This document shows positions 1-8,199 of a stretch of DNA of 64,000 bases, one piece after another. A program made the translations under genes and the position numbers. The stretch's first letter is position 1. Every line of letters starts with the position of its first letter. The notes below the pieces were generated by a model. It searched no databases and was not told the origin of the DNA. It saw only the letters and a program-made list of their open reading frames with translations. Origin of the DNA: Nitrospira sp. CR1.3 (GTDB lineage: Bacteria; Nitrospirota; Nitrospiria; Nitrospirales; Nitrospiraceae); contig WIAH01000009.1 in the NCBI GenBank assembly GCA_014055525.1, positions 62,001 through 126,000 of the forward strand, written 5' to 3'.

Positions 1-486
1 TTCGGCTCGTTCGCCCTGATCTGGGGCGGCATGTACCTCAGCCGGCCGGACCGGTCGATACCGCCCTACAGCATCGGCTCACAGGAAGGGACCGCGGTGT
101 CCGTGCACGTGCCGGCCTGGACGAGCGACACAGAGATCGAAACGCTCATCCAGCGGTTCCGCAAGGTCGGCCTCGAAACCAGAAACTTCGGCCCTATGAA
201 GATCAGGCCGACGACTCCGGACGATCCGCGGGGACGGTACCGGCGCATCACCATCTACATCTTCACGCACGATGCCTGGGCCGAGGCGCCCATTCTCCAC
301 AAGTATCTCACCGGCGAAGATCGTGAGATTCGCGAGGGTTTCCGGCGGGCGCTGCGCGGCTTCTATCACTTGACAGAATCGGAGGAAGAAGGGCGAATCG
401 GCCCGCTGGTCGATGGGCCGGATTCCGCCGCCACGGCGGCCTACTCGCGACAGCTTTTCAAGGATTCGATTGCGGCAAAGCCTTAG
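1..486 (+). CDS. Hypothetical membrane-anchored protein, 5' end outside window
   Basis: The frame is open from the first base, so the true start lies upstream of the window; 161 residues are visible. The first ten or so residues (FGSFALIWGGMYLS) look like the end of a membrane segment or signal anchor. The rest is a soluble alpha/beta-looking domain rich in charged residues with no motif I recognise. An internal ATG at position 31 exists, but starting there would cut the hydrophobic stretch, so a longer protein is more likely. Its stop codon overlaps the stop of the convergent DUF721 gene by 4 bases. Function unknown; probably faces the periplasm, by inference from the N-terminal segment. Confidence 0.6.
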   Translation, partial: FGSFALIWGGMYLSRPDRSIPPYSIGSQEGTAVSVHVPAWTSDTEIETLIQRFRKVGLETRNFGPMKIRPTTPDDPRGRYRRITIYIFTHDAWAEAPILHKYLTGEDREIREGFRRALRGFYHLTESEEEGRIGPLVDGPDSAATAAYSRQLFKDSIAAKP

Positions 487-959
487 CGAACGGAAGACCG
501 AGACAGGGCCTCGGCCATCACCTGCGTGAGCCTATCTCGCAGCTCCGGATCCTGCACGGCGGCCGCATGGGCCGAGGCTTCGGTCAAAGCCGCATCGCTG
601 ACCGCCCGCTTATGGATTGTAGGTGAAGCGGAGGTCTCAGCCTCTCCGGCTGAAGGGAGTTCGCCGACCCGCAAGGCGATCTCAGTGATGAGCGTTGTCC
701 CGGCCGCTCCATTCAGCTTCGCAAGCAATGCCGGCTTCAAGAAGGTCAATTGCTGCACCCAGACGGAGTTTTGAACAGTCAGGTAGAGTTTCTTGAAGCG
801 GATTTGGTCCGGCCATGTATGCGAAGCAATCGGTTCACCGACGATGCGGCGCCAGTCGTGCTGGAGACGGTGTTCAAGCAAACGCGATTCCAGGCCAAGA
901 CGCTTGACCAGCCCCGAAAGGATTGTCCCGAAAGAATCAAGGGGTCGTGACGCGCGCAT
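483..959 (-). CDS. DUF721/DciA-like protein
   Basis: A 158-residue protein with the N-terminal pattern of the DUF721 (DciA) family: a start like SFGTILSGLVKRLGLESRL, then a W-R-x-I-V-G segment near residue 37 and a hydrophobic strand with VWVQQLTFLKPALL near residue 70. DciA proteins act with the replicative helicase DnaB during replication initiation in many bacteria that lack DnaC. The C-terminal third (about residues 100-158) is low in conserved features. It is transcribed divergently from smpB across a gap of about 115 bp. Assignment to the family is good; a role in helicase loading is by analogy. Confidence 0.75.
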   Translation of the reverse strand: MRASRPLDSFGTILSGLVKRLGLESRLLEHRLQHDWRRIVGEPIASHTWPDQIRFKKLYLTVQNSVWVQQLTFLKPALLAKLNGAAGTTLITEIALRVGELPSAGEAETSASPTIHKRAVSDAALTEASAHAAAVQDPELRDRLTQVMAEALSRSSVR

Positions 960-1075
960 GGCGGCATTCTAGCAAAGCAGAGTGGAAAAGTCTGAAAGTT
1001 CGAAAGTGAAAAAGGAAGGGCTCGGACCATGAACGCTTGCACCGTTCCAACTTTCAACTGTACAGCGGTTTTCGC

Positions 1076-1552
1076 ATGACACGCGAGGCGGAAGAAAAGA
1101 AAGAAAGGGCCGTGGCGACCAACCGCAAGGCCTTCCATGACTATTTTATCGAGGAAAAGTTTGAGGCCGGCATCCAGCTGCAGGGCACGGAGGTGAAATC
1201 TCTGCGCGAGGGAAGGGTGAACCTTCAAGACAGTTACGCCGGCGTGAAAGACGGCGAAATCTTCCTCCATCATTGCCACATCAGTCCCTACAGCCACGGC
1301 AATATCATGAATCACGATCCGATCAGGGTTCGTAAGCTCCTCCTGCATCGCAAGGAAATCAACAAGCTTATCGGCAGAACCCAACAGAAAGGCCTCACTC
1401 TCATACCGCTCCGGATCTACTTCTCCAAGCGCGGAATTGCCAAGGTCGAACTGGGACTTGCGAAGGGCAAGAAGCTTTACGACCGTCGCGAATCCATAAA
1501 AGCCCGCGAGGTAGGTCGCGAAGTCGAACGGGCGATCAAAGACAGGAAGTAG
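1076..1552 (+). CDS. smpB: SsrA-binding protein SmpB
   Basis: A 158-residue protein matching SmpB throughout: N-terminal [18 protein letters not shown], then [20 protein letters not shown], and a basic C-terminal tail ([19 protein letters not shown]). SmpB binds tmRNA and brings it to stalled ribosomes for trans-translation. Its RNA partner, ssrA, is in this same window at 45688-46036. The frame is open upstream to a TTG at 1037, but ATG 1076 gives the usual family length and puts the extra 13 residues outside the conserved fold. No strong ribosome-binding site precedes either start. Confidence 0.96.
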   Translation: MTREAEEKKERAVATNRKAFHDYFIEEKFEAGIQLQGTEVKSLREGRVNLQDSYAGVKDGEIFLHHCHISPYSHGNIMNHDPIRVRKLLLHRKEINKLIGRTQQKGLTLIPLRIYFSKRGIAKVELGLAKGKKLYDRRESIKAREVGREVERAIKDRK

Positions 1553-1668
1553 AAACTCTTCAGCTCCCACTTTCTTGCCGCTCGGTCTCTCATCGACCTC
1601 ACAAAGATTCACAAGATGCTGATTGTATTTGTGTAATAGCTCATTGGCTTGCTCAGACCATTTACCTC

Positions 1669-1699
1669 TTGACTTAGTTCTAACTAGAACTATTATACT
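1669..1699 (+). promoter_or_regulatory. Promoter with palindromic operator ahead of the DoxX cluster
   Basis: A TTGACT -35 element (1669-1674) is followed after 16 bases by TATTAT (1691-1696), with TATACT also available at 1694. The spacer contains a perfect palindrome, TAGTTCTA-AC-TAGAACTA, at 1675-1692. A symmetric site between -35 and -10 is a classic repressor operator. HxlR or MarR family repressors are plausible because such clusters (DoxX, NmrA, pirin) are often under them, but no regulator gene lies nearby. Confidence 0.75.
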
Positions 1700-1779
1700 G
1701 GGGCACGGAAATGAGGGTGCGGGAGGCGGTCCGATGGGGTGCCGACTCGCTCGCCGCAAATTCAGATAGGAGGTATGCG

Positions 1780-2223
1780 ATGCAAGCGCTCTTTCGGACT
1801 GATGAAAGCTGGACGGGCCTGATTCTTAGGATGACGCTGGGTTTGGTGATGTTTCCGCACGGCGCGCAAAAACTTCTCGGCTGGTATGGAGGGTTCGGCT
1901 TCGACGGGACGATGGGATTCTTCACGCAGCAGATGGGCATGCCGTGGCTCATCGCGTTCCTCGTCATCATCGGTGAATCGTTCGGCAGTGTCGCGCTGTT
2001 GCTGGGCCTGATGACCCGCTTTACAGCCGCGAGCCTGAGCGTCATCATGCTGGGCGCGATCACGATGGTGCATGTACCGCACGGGTTCTTCATGAACTGG
2101 TTCGGCAAGCAACAAGGCGAAGGCTACGAGTACCATCTCCTGGTGATCGGCATCGCCGCTGCGCTTCTCGTCACCGGAGCCGGCCGCTGGTCGGTCGATC
2201 GCATGATCGCTGAGAAGCTCTGA
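1780..2223 (+). CDS. DoxX family membrane protein
   Basis: A 147-residue, four-helix membrane protein with the DoxX pattern LRMTLGLVMFPHGAQKLLGW followed by a short loop and three further hydrophobic segments. DoxX proteins are inner-membrane proteins found in redox and quinone-linked stress clusters; the biochemical role is poorly defined. The chosen ATG has AGGAGG five bases upstream; the frame also opens earlier (1711), without a ribosome-binding site. It is the first gene behind the palindromic promoter at 1669-1699 and is followed by nmrA-like, DUF5069 and pirin genes in the same direction. Confidence 0.88.
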   Translation: MQALFRTDESWTGLILRMTLGLVMFPHGAQKLLGWYGGFGFDGTMGFFTQQMGMPWLIAFLVIIGESFGSVALLLGLMTRFTAASLSVIMLGAITMVHVPHGFFMNWFGKQQGEGYEYHLLVIGIAAALLVTGAGRWSVDRMIAEKL

Positions 2224-2251
2224 TGATTCGCTTCGGAAAGGAGACTTCATC

Positions 2252-3118
2252 ATGTTTGTCGTCGTCGGTGCCACAGGGAATACGGGATCGGCTGTTGCGG
2301 AGACGCTGCTCGATCGGAAACAGCCGGTGCGGATCGTCGTACGTTCGACCGACAAGGGCATAGCCTGGAAAGCCAAAGGCGCAGAGATTGCCGTCGCCTC
2401 CCTCGACGATGTACCCGCTTTGACAAAAACCTTTGCCGGCGCGACGGGCGTCTATCTCCTGGTGCCGCCGAACTATGGCGCGACTGCGTGGCTCTCCGAG
2501 CAGCGAGCGCGCATGGATCGTGCCGCAGAAGCGGTCAAAAACAGCGGTGTCGGACATGTCGTATTCCTGTCTTCCGTAGGCGGCCATCTCGCCGAAGGGA
2601 CTGGGCCCATCCGAGCCGTTCGCTATGGCGAACAGAAGCTCGGAGCGGTGGCAAAGAACCTGACGATCCTTCGCCCCTGCTATTTCATGGAAAATTGGGC
2701 GCCGGGGATCGGCTCGGCCAAGGGTCAGGGCGTTCTGCCGACGTTCATTGCGCCGACGGCTAAAATTCCGATGATCGCGGCCAAAGACATCGGTCGAATT
2801 GGGGCCGAACAGCTCATGGCAGGCGGTCAAGGCCGGCAGGCCATCGAAATGGCTGGACCGGAGGAATACAGCCCGGATCAGGTTGCGGCTGCTCTCGGTC
2901 AGGCTCTGGGGAAGAGGGTATCGGCTCAATATGCTCCGTTGAGCGCTGTCGTCCCGACGTTCAAATCCTTCGGTTTCTCCGATGAAGCAGCCAAGCTATT
3001 CGAGGAAATGTATGCAGCTTTCTCGACCGGAGCCATCGGCTATGAACGACCAGCATCGGTGATTCGGGGCCGAGTCACGCTGGTCGAAGCCTTGAAAGGC
3101 CTTATGAAGGCCGGATGA
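2252..3118 (+). CDS. NmrA/NAD(P)-binding Rossmann family protein
   Basis: A 288-residue protein beginning with a Rossmann nucleotide-binding motif, VVGATGNTGSAVAETLL, followed by the second-strand basic patch (VRSTDKG) that suggests NADP(H). It belongs to the atypical short-chain dehydrogenase/NmrA group, which includes quinone reductases (QorB-like) and redox sensors; the usual catalytic Tyr-x3-Lys is not obvious. GGAAAGGAG precedes the ATG. It follows the DoxX gene by 28 bases and is likely in the same transcript, which fits handling of electrophiles or quinones. The substrate cannot be assigned from sequence. Confidence 0.85.
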   Translation: MFVVVGATGNTGSAVAETLLDRKQPVRIVVRSTDKGIAWKAKGAEIAVASLDDVPALTKTFAGATGVYLLVPPNYGATAWLSEQRARMDRAAEAVKNSGVGHVVFLSSVGGHLAEGTGPIRAVRYGEQKLGAVAKNLTILRPCYFMENWAPGIGSAKGQGVLPTFIAPTAKIPMIAAKDIGRIGAEQLMAGGQGRQAIEMAGPEEYSPDQVAAALGQALGKRVSAQYAPLSAVVPTFKSFGFSDEAAKLFEEMYAAFSTGAIGYERPASVIRGRVTLVEALKGLMKAG

Positions 3119-3155
3119 ACGCAGCGCGAGCACGAGAGAGACAAAGGAGACCATC

Positions 3156-3617
3156 ATGAAGACAGACCTCGACAAAGTGAAGAAGCTGGCGAAGGATCTT
3201 CGGACCGGCTACCCTCGCAGCCCTCGCGCAAAGCTGGGCGGCTATGTGATTGCGGCTCGTTGCGCAGATAAATGCCGGGCGTTCCTCTTGGGCATGAACG
3301 GTGAGTACAATTACTGGCCCTGCTCGCTTGCCGGTCAGTGGTTTTCGTTCACCGGCATTGCGCCCGAGCAGTTCAAGGATGTCGTCGCGACGGGGGCGAC
3401 CGACGACGAACTCGCGACCTGGATCGCGGGCGCGTCCAACATCAAGGACGCGGACGAGGTACTGAAATGGAACAATGCGATGCGCGACATGAGGCTCAGC
3501 GAGATGAGTCTCCAGGCCCAGCAGTACTTGGAGGAATACATTCCACAGTTTGTGCCGAACCACCGCCCCGTCTATGTGTGGTTCGATGTGTACGATCTTG
3601 AGGAGAAGCGATGGTGA
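3156..3617 (+). CDS. DUF5069 domain protein
   Basis: A 153-residue soluble protein of the DUF5069 type, recognisable by the N-terminal LAKDLRTGYPRSPRAKLGGY and an internal helix-rich region. There is no signal peptide. Function is unknown for the family. It has a good ribosome-binding site (AAAGGAGACC) and sits between the NmrA-like and pirin genes in the same direction, so it is probably expressed with the redox cluster. I see no cysteine pair or metal-binding motif that would suggest catalysis. Confidence 0.8.
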   Translation: MKTDLDKVKKLAKDLRTGYPRSPRAKLGGYVIAARCADKCRAFLLGMNGEYNYWPCSLAGQWFSFTGIAPEQFKDVVATGATDDELATWIAGASNIKDADEVLKWNNAMRDMRLSEMSLQAQQYLEEYIPQFVPNHRPVYVWFDVYDLEEKRW

Positions 3618-3678
3618 GGCATATCGCGGGTGTCAACGGAGAGACAACGCGCGAGAGACCGAGAAAGGAAGGTTTACC

Positions 3679-4575
3679 ATGAGGGACGCAATCGAGACGG
3701 TCAACGTGAAGCAGACAGACGCAGTCAAGGTCTACCAACCTGGATCGCAACACGTCGTCGGAGACGGGTTCCATGTGCGGAATCTGTTTCCCAGCAACGA
3801 CCTGGATCGTGAGCTGAGCCCGTTTATCATGCTGGACTACGCCGGTCCCACATTCTACCCGGCGACCGACACACCGCGAGGGGTCGGCGAGCATCCGCAC
3901 CGCGGGTTTGAAACCGTCACGATTGTGTATCAGGGCCGCGTCGCTCATCGTGACTCGGCGGGGAACTCGGGCGTCATCGGTCCAGGCGATGTGCAATGGA
4001 TGACGGCGGCGTCGGGGATCGTGCATGAAGAACTGCATGAGAAGGATTGGGCCAAGCGAGGCGGGACGCTACAGGCGATTCAGCTGTGGGTGAATCTGCC
4101 CAAGGCATCGAAGATGTCGGCGCCCGGCTATCAGACGATCGTGAACGAGCAAATTCCCGAGGTGCAGCTGGATCGGGGAGCCGGTTCCCTTCGTGTGATC
4201 GCAGGATCAGTAAGAGGCGCAAAAGGCCCGGCCAAGACCTTCACGCCGATCGAGTTGTACGATCTCCGTCTGCGCGCAGGGCATTCGACGCCGCTGCAGA
4301 TCCCAACAGGCTACAACGTCGGTCTGTTCCTGCTCAGCGGTCGGGCATCTGTCCAAGGATCGCACAGGGTATCGGAAGCCGAACTTGCCGTCTTCACCTC
4401 GACGGGACAACCGGTAACCGTTACCGCGGAGGAGGATGCCACGATTCTGGTGATGGCGGGCGAAGGGATCGATGAGCCAGTGGCTCGCTATGGGCCGTTC
4501 GTCATGAACACGAAAGCCGAATTGATCCAGGCGGTGAATGATTATCAGGCCGGCAAGATGGGCCACCTGTCCTAA
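3679..4575 (+). CDS. Pirin family protein
   Basis: A 298-residue bicupin protein of the pirin family. The N-terminal cupin carries the metal-binding residues: GEHPHRGFETVT supplies two histidines and SGIVHEELHE supplies the third histidine and a glutamate. Bacterial pirins bind Fe or Ni; some have quercetin 2,3-dioxygenase activity, others act as redox-sensitive regulators. The ATG at 3679 has AAGGAAGG upstream and starts just before the first conserved strand; the frame is open from 3550 but that region overlaps the previous gene. It sits in the cluster of stress genes starting at 1780. Confidence 0.92.
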   Translation: MRDAIETVNVKQTDAVKVYQPGSQHVVGDGFHVRNLFPSNDLDRELSPFIMLDYAGPTFYPATDTPRGVGEHPHRGFETVTIVYQGRVAHRDSAGNSGVIGPGDVQWMTAASGIVHEELHEKDWAKRGGTLQAIQLWVNLPKASKMSAPGYQTIVNEQIPEVQLDRGAGSLRVIAGSVRGAKGPAKTFTPIELYDLRLRAGHSTPLQIPTGYNVGLFLLSGRASVQGSHRVSEAELAVFTSTGQPVTVTAEEDATILVMAGEGIDEPVARYGPFVMNTKAELIQAVNDYQAGKMGHLS

Positions 4576-4599
4576 CAAGATGCTCAAAAAGCGGGTGCC

Positions 4600-5274
4600 A
4601 TGAATCAGCACATTGAGAATAGTTTCATCGAGATCTATTCCGATGTCGTCTGCCCCTGGTGTTACATCGGAAAGCGTCGGCTGGAGCGGGCACTGGAGCA
4701 GCTTGACGGGTCTTTAGGGAGCAAAATCACTTGGCGGCCCTTTGAGCTGAATCCGACGATGTCGAAAGCCGGGATGGATCGACGGGTCTATTTGGAAGCG
4801 AAATTCGGAGGCCCGGCCGCTATGAAAGCGATCCATGATCGCGTCACTGCCGCGGGCGCGTCAGAAGGCATCGCCTTCGCCTTCGGTCGGATCGCCAAGA
4901 CTCCGAGGACGTTCGATGCCCATCGGCTGATCTGGTTTGCTCAACAGCAAGGGATGCAGGACGACCTTGTCGAATCACTGTTTCACTCCTACTTCACGGA
5001 AGGCCGTGACATCGGCGACGCTTCCGAGCTCGTCGACATCGCGTCGGAGGCCGGCCTTGGCAGCGTTGCGGTCCGGAAGTTTCTGGCGAGCAGCCAGGGA
5101 GTCGAGGAAGTCCGCTCCGAAGAGGCGGAGGGCCGCCGGATGGGAATCAGAGGCGTCCCCTACTACGTGCTGAACGGCAGATACGCGCTCTCCGGCGCGC
5201 AACCGCCGGACGTCTTTGTCTCCTCTCTGCGGAAAGCGGAGCATGATCTCGCGGAAAGAAAGGTAGGTCCATGA
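4600..5274 (+). CDS. DsbA family oxidoreductase, FrnE-like
   Basis: A 224-residue cytoplasmic thioredoxin-fold protein. The active site CPWC is near residue 19 (SDVVCPWCYIGKRRLE), followed by an inserted helical domain and a cis-Pro strand (RGVPYYVLNG) near residue 185. This is the FrnE/2-hydroxychromene-2-carboxylate isomerase-like branch of DsbA proteins, which lack a signal peptide and act in disulfide exchange or isomerisation; FrnE contributes to oxidative stress tolerance in Deinococcus. The stop overlaps the start of the next VOC gene by four bases (ATGA), indicating translational coupling. Confidence 0.9.
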   Translation: MNQHIENSFIEIYSDVVCPWCYIGKRRLERALEQLDGSLGSKITWRPFELNPTMSKAGMDRRVYLEAKFGGPAAMKAIHDRVTAAGASEGIAFAFGRIAKTPRTFDAHRLIWFAQQQGMQDDLVESLFHSYFTEGRDIGDASELVDIASEAGLGSVAVRKFLASSQGVEEVRSEEAEGRRMGIRGVPYYVLNGRYALSGAQPPDVFVSSLRKAEHDLAERKVGP

Positions 5275-5702
5275 TGGCGGTGCAAGTCTACGGCTGTAAC
5301 CATGTGGTGATCGAGGTCACGGACGCCACGAAGGCCGTGAAGTTCTACTCGGATGTGTTCGGGTTGAAAATGCTGCGTGGCGGGGAAGGCGCCGCCTGGT
5401 GCAAGCTCGGCGAGCATCAGTTTATGGCCATCTTCGAAGTCGAGAAGCTCCAGCCCGATCGCGTGAAACATTTCGGCTTGATGGTACGGGATGCCCGGCA
5501 AATCAAGGAAGTCCGCCGCAAGCTGACGAAAAAGTACAAGCTCAAACTCCATCCGGACTTCCGTTGCGATTTCCGGGATCCCTGGGGGAATCGGATTCAG
5601 GTCGGAGATTTGAGCGACGAGTCCCTCGTGTGGCTCGTTCCCTATCAGGAAGTTCAGAAAGCTGGTATCACGTTTACCACGCCCTCCCGAAAGAGGATAT
5701 GA
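5271..5702 (+). CDS. VOC family (glyoxalase/dioxygenase fold) protein
   Basis: A 143-residue protein with the paired beta-alpha-beta-beta-beta modules of the vicinal oxygen chelate fold: NHVVIEVTDATKAVKFYSDV at the start and FRDPWGNRIQVGDL near residue 100. The first half supplies a possible metal-ligand His; the second half has the characteristic D-P-x-G-N turn. Members include glyoxalase I, extradiol dioxygenases and antibiotic-resistance proteins. It is coupled to the FrnE-like gene by a four-base overlap and followed after 13 bases by the Rieske fusion gene. The substrate is unknown. Confidence 0.85.
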   Translation: MMAVQVYGCNHVVIEVTDATKAVKFYSDVFGLKMLRGGEGAAWCKLGEHQFMAIFEVEKLQPDRVKHFGLMVRDARQIKEVRRKLTKKYKLKLHPDFRCDFRDPWGNRIQVGDLSDESLVWLVPYQEVQKAGITFTTPSRKRI

Positions 5703-5715
5703 AGAGGAGTTTCTC

Positions 5716-6822
5716 GTGCCGGACGCGCAATGGACGGATATTGGAAGCGCCGAAGAACTGAAGGCCAAATCCTTGCAGGAGATCCTGTGCGGTATGACCC
5801 CGATTGCGCTCACGTACAAGGATGGGGAGTTTACCGCGATCTCCGGCGTCTGCAATCACGCCGGAGGTCCGCTCGGCGAGGGCTCGCTGGACGGCGACTA
5901 TATCGTTTGCCCCTGGCATTACTGGAAGTTCCACCATAAGACGGGTCATGGAGAACCAGGATACGAACAGGATCAAGTCCCGGTCTATGCGACCAAAAGT
6001 GAGGGCGGGCGGCTCTACATCGATCTTGGGTCCGCCACAAAGCGGCGAAAGCAATCCCACAAGCCCCATCCGCTCGCGCGCCCGATTGTCCGCGCCGAAG
6101 GCCCGATTCGCGTGGTCGGCATTTCCACAACGGCGATGACCAACGAGCATCCACGGTACAGCACTTCGGATGCCATGCTGGAGATCGCGCTGGACCATGC
6201 GCGAACCACGCTCGAGCTGGAGACGCAATGCATCAAGCTCCGCGAGCTGAACTTTCGTCCCTGTGAAGGGTTTTATTCGAAATCGGCCCAGGCCTGCACC
6301 TGGCCCTGCTCGATCACGCAGATGGATCCAACCGACCAGCTTGATCGCGTGTACGAAGCGATCGTGCATTGGGCCGATGTCATTCTGATCGCGACCCCGA
6401 TCCGCTGGGGCAACGCCAGCAGTCTGTATTACAAAATGGTCGAGCGGATGAACTGCATTCAGAATCAAGAGACCATCGCGAACAGACACTTGCTCAAGAA
6501 CAAGGTGGCCGCCTTCATCATCATGGGGGGGCAGGACAATGTGCAGGGCGTGGCGGGCCAACTCATGACGTTCTTCTCGGAAGTGGGCTGCCAGTTTCCA
6601 CAATTTCCATTTATTGCGCATTCGCGGGGCTGGAGCGCCGAGGATATGGAGCGTAATGTCAGTGAAGTCCAGAACAGCCGGGAACTGCGCGAAGGGGCAC
6701 AGGAACTCGTGGCGCGGGCTGCGGACATGGCGAGATTGATGGTCGAGGGACAGCTCCGCGATCATCCGCTGGCGCGCGGCGGACGCAAGGCGCATCAGCT
6801 CGATAGTGAGCCGACGGGGTAA
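5716..6822 (+). CDS. Rieske ferredoxin-flavodoxin-like reductase fusion
   Basis: A 368-residue protein with two domains. Residues about 5-100 are a Rieske [2Fe-2S] domain: VCNHAGGPLGEG and IVCPWHYWKF give the C-x-H...C-x2-H ligands. Residues about 130-345 are an NADPH-dependent FMN reductase/flavodoxin-like domain (RVVGISTTA at its first strand, TPIRWGNASSLYYKMVERM at the flavin site). Such a chain could pass electrons from NAD(P)H through flavin to the Rieske centre within one polypeptide; that is inference. The start is GTG with GAGGAG eight bases upstream. Adjacent VOC genes suggest a role in oxidative detoxification. Confidence 0.85.
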   Translation: MPDAQWTDIGSAEELKAKSLQEILCGMTPIALTYKDGEFTAISGVCNHAGGPLGEGSLDGDYIVCPWHYWKFHHKTGHGEPGYEQDQVPVYATKSEGGRLYIDLGSATKRRKQSHKPHPLARPIVRAEGPIRVVGISTTAMTNEHPRYSTSDAMLEIALDHARTTLELETQCIKLRELNFRPCEGFYSKSAQACTWPCSITQMDPTDQLDRVYEAIVHWADVILIATPIRWGNASSLYYKMVERMNCIQNQETIANRHLLKNKVAAFIIMGGQDNVQGVAGQLMTFFSEVGCQFPQFPFIAHSRGWSAEDMERNVSEVQNSRELREGAQELVARAADMARLMVEGQLRDHPLARGGRKAHQLDSEPTG

Positions 6823-6852
6823 GCAACGCACGAACGGCTGGGAGACACAATT

Positions 6853-7275
6853 ATGCCAGGCCAAAGCCGCACGGACACCCAGCTGCCCCAGCTTTCTCGA
6901 GCGCTGCTTCACCTGCACAAGACCTTGCTGGACGGCGAGCGGCGGTCCTATGAGCGCGTGCATGGGCGGATCCCCTCCAATGGAGCCTTCTTGCAACTGG
7001 TGCTGGGAGATGCCTGGTTTGCCTGGCTGCGCTCGCTGTCCCAACTGATGGCGAGACTCGACGAACTCGATGAGAGCAAGGAGCCGACAGCACCTGCGGA
7101 GATCATCGCCCTGCTGGCGGCGACACGGACGCTGCTGACGCCCACCGAGGAGGGAGAGGGATTCGGCAGGCACTATTACGAGGCGCTGCAGCGAGAACCT
7201 GATGTGGTGATGGCGCACGCCGCAGTCCGTGCGCTGTTCGCGCAGCCGCCTCCGGAAAAGGAGTGCATCAGATGA
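6853..7275 (+). CDS. Hypothetical helical protein coupled to a VOC gene
   Basis: A 140-residue soluble, mostly alpha-helical protein that I do not recognise as a named family. The central stretch HKTLLDGERRSYERVHGRIP followed by FLQLVLGDAWFAWLRSLSQL looks conserved in character (compact helices rich in Leu, Trp and Arg). There is no signal peptide, cysteine motif or nucleotide-binding loop. Its stop codon overlaps the ATG of the next VOC gene by four bases, so it is translated with it and probably shares its pathway. Function unknown. Confidence 0.7.
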   Translation: MPGQSRTDTQLPQLSRALLHLHKTLLDGERRSYERVHGRIPSNGAFLQLVLGDAWFAWLRSLSQLMARLDELDESKEPTAPAEIIALLAATRTLLTPTEEGEGFGRHYYEALQREPDVVMAHAAVRALFAQPPPEKECIR

Positions 7276-7718
7276 AGGCGCACTATCTCGGTCATGTTGT
7301 GTTCTATGTGAAGGACCTTCAACGCTCGTTGTCGTTCTATCGCGACCTACTGGGATTCAAGGAAGTAGGACAGATCTTCAACGGCGCGGCCGCCGCCCTC
7401 ACCTCAGGCCGCACCCACCACGAGTTGCTGCTGATCCAGGTCGGTGACGCGCCCGGGCCTCCGCCGGGAAGGCGTCGCGGGCTCTATCATATCGGCATCA
7501 AGGTCGGGGACAGCTTGAATGAGCTCAGGGCCGCAAAGAATGAACTCGAACGAGCGGGTATTGCCATTGAAGGCATGAGCGATCACACTGTGAGCCAGAG
7601 TCTGTATCTCCGCGATCCGGACGGCAACGAAGTGGAACTCTACGTGGATGCCGATGAAGCCGTCTGGAAGAACGACCCTGCGGCGGTCGTCTCGCCCATT
7701 AAGCCGCTGAAATTATGA
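7272..7718 (+). CDS. VOC family glyoxalase-like protein
   Basis: A 148-residue VOC protein with the glyoxalase-type start LGHVVFYVKDLQRSLSFYRD, a central TSGRTHHELLLIQ segment and YLRDPDGNEVELYVD near residue 115. The paired modules and the D-P-D-G-N turn are those of catechol-dioxygenase-like or glyoxalase-like enzymes, and His near residue 8, His/Glu in the centre and the C-terminal Glu could form the metal site. An upstream GTG at 7263 is in frame, but ATG 7272 aligns with the family start and overlaps the previous stop (ATGA). Part of the cluster starting at 1780. Confidence 0.88.
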   Translation: MKAHYLGHVVFYVKDLQRSLSFYRDLLGFKEVGQIFNGAAAALTSGRTHHELLLIQVGDAPGPPPGRRRGLYHIGIKVGDSLNELRAAKNELERAGIAIEGMSDHTVSQSLYLRDPDGNEVELYVDADEAVWKNDPAAVVSPIKPLKL

Positions 7719-7739
7719 CTGCCTACAGGAGGACAGTTC

Positions 7740-7976
7740 ATGGAAAAACCAGTCATTGCAGCCAAACAACCGGCGGTGTTGTCGTTGGATCCGGGCACTT
7801 ACTTCTGGTGTCGATGCGGGCGATCGAAATCCCAACCATTCTGCGACGGCTCGCATACCGGAACCGGGTTCGCCCCGGTCGAGTTTACGATGACCGAGAA
7901 GAAACAAGTCGCCTTGTGTCAGTGCAAGCAGACGAAAACCCAGCCGTTCTGTGACGGAACGCACAAAACACTTTGA
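7740..7976 (+). CDS. CDGSH iron-sulfur domain protein
   Basis: A 78-residue protein carrying two CDGSH-type motifs: CRCGRSKSQPFCDGSH near residue 24 and CQCKQTKTQPFCDGTH near residue 60. Each C-x-C...C-D-G-S/T-H set binds a [2Fe-2S] cluster with three Cys and one His, as in mitoNEET-like proteins; tandem bacterial versions are known. They are thought to transfer clusters or electrons. CAGGAGG lies ten bases before the ATG. It closes the redox cluster, 71 bases before pqqA. Confidence 0.92.
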   Translation: MEKPVIAAKQPAVLSLDPGTYFWCRCGRSKSQPFCDGSHTGTGFAPVEFTMTEKKQVALCQCKQTKTQPFCDGTHKTL

Positions 7977-8047
7977 AGATAGCAAGGGCGTAACACAGGA
8001 GGCGTCGGATCGAAATCCCACCGGACTGGTCGAAGGGAGGATCAATC

Positions 8048-8182
8048 ATGAACTGGGAATCGCCGTCGTTCGTGGAAGTGAAAATGAATGCCGAGATCGG
8101 CTCTTATCAAGATGATTTTCAAGATATCCCCGATGTTCAGGAGAAGTCCGCGGACGCGCCGATCGCAGTCCCTCCGAAGTAA
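8048..8182 (+). CDS. pqqA: PQQ precursor peptide PqqA
   Basis: A 44-residue ORF directly upstream of pqqB with a strong ribosome-binding site (GGGAGG ten bases before ATG). The peptide contains the invariant Glu-x3-Tyr pair as EIGSY (residues 16-20) inside VEVKMNAEIGSYQDDF. In PQQ biosynthesis PqqE cross-links this Glu and Tyr, and they become the whole cofactor skeleton; PqqD chaperones the peptide. The acidic tail after the core is longer than in the classic 23-29-residue PqqA. The genes for all partners except a dedicated protease follow immediately. Confidence 0.92.
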   Translation: MNWESPSFVEVKMNAEIGSYQDDFQDIPDVQEKSADAPIAVPPK

Positions 8183-8199
8183 CCATCTGGACGGGCGCG

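Noticed and set aside
1037..1075. Upstream TTG start for smpB
   Set aside because: Adds 13 residues outside the SmpB fold and has no ribosome-binding site.
779..1759. A 326-codon minus-strand frame across smpB
   Set aside because: Antisense to smpB and overlapping the DUF721 gene; no recognisable domain.
5674..7218. A 514-codon minus-strand frame across the Rieske fusion
   Set aside because: Covers three well-supported plus-strand genes and shows no family features.
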